Assembly: GCA_903825035.1 (NCBI GenBank)
Contig: CAIJYV010000021.1
Span: 1 to 64,000 of the forward strand
Length of the DNA stretch: 64,000 nt
Origin: an uncultured Actinomycetes bacterium
GTDB taxonomy: Bacteria > Actinomycetota > Acidimicrobiia > Acidimicrobiales > RAAP-2
Reading direction: 5' to 3'
Shown here one piece after another: positions 62,831 through 64,000 of the stretch. The notes under the pieces were generated by a model. The model had not been told where the DNA came from. It saw only the letters and a program-made list of their open reading frames with translations, and ran no database searches. A program made the position numbers and the translations under genes. The stretch's first letter is position 1; every line of letters starts with the position of its first letter.

Positions 62831-63077
62831 AGTTCTCAAAGTTCGGGCCAGTGGCAAAACTCCCACGGGCTGGGAATCCATGACTGACGCGACCGTCTAC
62901 GTTGACCACCCAATTCACTTCCCCGCGGGACATGCGCTCATGATTGATTTTCTTAATCCATCACTCGGCGCCAGTGCGCGGGTGGGTGTAGAGATGGATG
63001 AGCGGAGCGCGCGCGAACTCGCCCACTCAATTCTGAAAGCCCTCGATGAGGCGCCCGCTGGCGTGCTCGAAAGCTAG
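62811..63077 (+). CDS. small conserved protein, DUF6295-like
   Basis: 88 residues. 'MCTYQTEVLKVRASGKTPTGWESMTDATVYVDHPIHFPAGHALMIDFLNP' resembles a small actinobacterial family (DUF6295 as I recall it) with Cys2 and the 'DHP.H.P..H.L.IDF.NP' core; the His residues could bind a metal. The start overlaps the dienelactone hydrolase by 20 bp and the stop overlaps the convergent gene by 4 bp. Function unknown; the overlap implies a shared role with the hydrolase. Confidence 0.6.
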   Translation: MCTYQTEVLKVRASGKTPTGWESMTDATVYVDHPIHFPAGHALMIDFLNPSLGASARVGVEMDERSARELAHSILKALDEAPAGVLES

Positions 63078-63688
63078 CGCTTAAGAAGTTTCGGCAAATA
63101 CGGTAGGCGCTTGACCTGGAAGGTCAGCTCTATCAGACACCATCCAAATCCGATTTGGAAAATTGTTTCACCTTGCAAGAGGTAACCAAACTTCCAATCG
63201 GGCAGTGCGGCAAATGCGACGAGTCCACCACCAATCTGGACGGCGAAGGCCAACCAGCCCCGCCAACTATGGAGTGGACGGAGCAGCACAATGGCCATGG
63301 TGACTTGGGTGAGCGCTCCAGAAACTCCAAGCAAGGTGTGGCCAAGGTTGAAGTAACCGTTGACGTTGTAGGGCACGAGCAAAAGTCCGATTAGGCCAAT
63401 AGCGATATAACGCAGCCCGAAGACCACCATTTTCGCTTGGTCAAGGTATTTGAAGTAGGTAGCCGTGCGCCACAGACCCACGCTCGCCGAGAGATACCCA
63501 GCGGCAATGATCGGCAAAGTCGGCAAGTAGACCCCGTAATAGGAGATTCCGTTGGCGGAGGCGCGGTCACCACCGGCCACCATCCAACAAATAATCAGTG
63601 AGGCAAAAAAGGCGAGCTGTGTTGCGAGCAAAAGCCGTCGCACATGTTGGCCCAGAGTGTCACTATGCAAGTGCACTTTCGTGCTCAT
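63074..63688 (-). CDS. multi-pass membrane protein of unknown function
   Basis: 204 residues from ATG at 63688, just after the pyrophosphatase stop; the longer track start overlaps that gene. About six helices ('LATQLAFFASLIICWMV', 'LPIIAAGYLSASVGLW', 'GLRYIAIGLIGLLLVPY', 'LGVSGALTQVTMAIVLL', 'GWLAFAVQIGGGLVAFAAL', 'IFQIGFGWCLIELTFQV'). No family recognised. Probably co-transcribed with ppa (4-bp gap). Confidence 0.65.
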   Translation of the reverse strand: MSTKVHLHSDTLGQHVRRLLLATQLAFFASLIICWMVAGGDRASANGISYYGVYLPTLPIIAAGYLSASVGLWRTATYFKYLDQAKMVVFGLRYIAIGLIGLLLVPYNVNGYFNLGHTLLGVSGALTQVTMAIVLLRPLHSWRGWLAFAVQIGGGLVAFAALPDWKFGYLLQGETIFQIGFGWCLIELTFQVKRLPYLPKLLKR

Positions 63689-63692
63689 TGGC

Positions 63693-64000
63693 TTAGCCCT
63701 TGAAGCGTGCGCGTGAAGCCTCAAGCTCCTTCAAAGCCTCGTCGCGGCCAACCCAGTTTTCAACTTTGACCCACTTGCCCTCATCGAGGTCCTTGTAGAC
63801 AGTGAAAAAGTGGGAAATGGTGTCCAAGGTGGCCTTGGGTACGTCAGTGATGTCAGTCGCGGACTTCCACTTCGGGTCGTAGTTGGGCACTGCGAGCAAC
63901 TTGGCGTCTTCTCCCTTTTCGTCCGTCATGTTGCACATGCCGAGAATTTTTACCTCGATCTGACAACCCGGGAAGGTTGGGTACTCGGTCAAAACCAGAA
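63693..64000 (-). CDS. ppa: inorganic pyrophosphatase, 3' part (5' end beyond the window)
   Basis: The frame stays open to base 64000, so the gene is cut by the window edge; the track's TTG start at 63992 is internal. The visible ~102 codons are the C-terminal half of a soluble family I pyrophosphatase: 'LTEYPTFPGCQIEVKILGMCNMTDEKGEDAKLLAVPNYDPKW', 'ISHFFTVYKDLDEGKWVKVENWVGRDEALKEL'. The Asp/Lys of 'TDEKGEDAK' belong to the metal and substrate site. Hydrolyses PPi in the cytoplasm. Confidence 0.92.
   Translation of the reverse strand, partial: LVLTEYPTFPGCQIEVKILGMCNMTDEKGEDAKLLAVPNYDPKWKSATDITDVPKATLDTISHFFTVYKDLDEGKWVKVENWVGRDEALKELEASRARFKG

Overview
The window looks like a gene-dense, mid-GC chromosome segment of a free-living aerobic actinobacterium. 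A WhiB regulator, Rex, nickel SOD with its SodX-type peptidase, an MshA-like glycosyltransferase, actinobacterial ctaE-qcrCAB, a LysX/MprF-like protein and a UPF0182 / PDZ-Lon / DUF2342 neighbourhood all support this. Class-level placement (perhaps a planktonic Acidimicrobiia relative) is inference only. I see no insertion sequence, prophage, CRISPR array or rRNA. One tRNA (Lys) is present.

Layout. 0.1-3.5 kb: two secreted minus-strand proteins, one FN3 plus OmpA-like and one Ig-repeat / poly-Thr / G1 (eqolisin-like) glutamic peptidase. 3.6-11.8 kb: an envelope cluster of UPF0182, a DivIVA-like coiled-coil protein with a phage-MuF-like C-terminus, a PDZ-Lon protease and a degenerate MreB-like protein, divergent from a DUF2342-family protein. 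11.9-18.4 kb: histidine degradation (hutG-hutH-hutU-hutI operon plus a formiminotransferase gene) with a whiB gene whose promoter carries a perfect 22-bp palindrome. 18.4-23.5 kb: a phosphodiester glycosidase-like protein and the ctaE-qcrC-qcrA-qcrB respiratory operon. 23.5-29.8 kb: a HelD-like helicase, hemE-hemH-hemG, and a HAD phosphatase. 29.8-33.7 kb: a large degenerate-metallophosphoesterase/MprF-like fusion and an ATP-grasp protein coupled to nuoN. 33.6-48.7 kb: a complete 14-gene nuoA-N operon. 48.8-51 kb: a geranylgeranyl-reductase-family flavoprotein and an FTR1-type iron permease. 51-57.7 kb: a membrane-anchored unknown, hemB, hemD, hemC, rex, proC, an mshA-like gene and sodX. 57.8-64 kb: sodN with a strong terminator, a C4 zinc-finger protein, tRNA-Lys, an EamA transporter, an 11-repeat secreted propeller-like protein, a dienelactone hydrolase with a small overlapping gene, a membrane protein, and the 3' part of inorganic pyrophosphatase running off the right edge.

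How the genes fit together. NADH from carbon and histidine catabolism would enter the chain at Nuo, pass through menaquinone (possibly side-chain-saturated by the reductase next to nuoA) and reach the bc1-aa3 branch (QcrCAB, CtaE). Heme genes and an iron permease supply the cofactors, and Rex sits directly upstream of hemC and could tie heme supply to NADH/NAD+ ratio. The least explained block is the co-oriented envelope cluster at 3.6-10.3 kb, where a MreB relative that has lost ATPase signature residues and a DivIVA-MuF fusion lie within an otherwise conserved actinobacterial neighbourhood.
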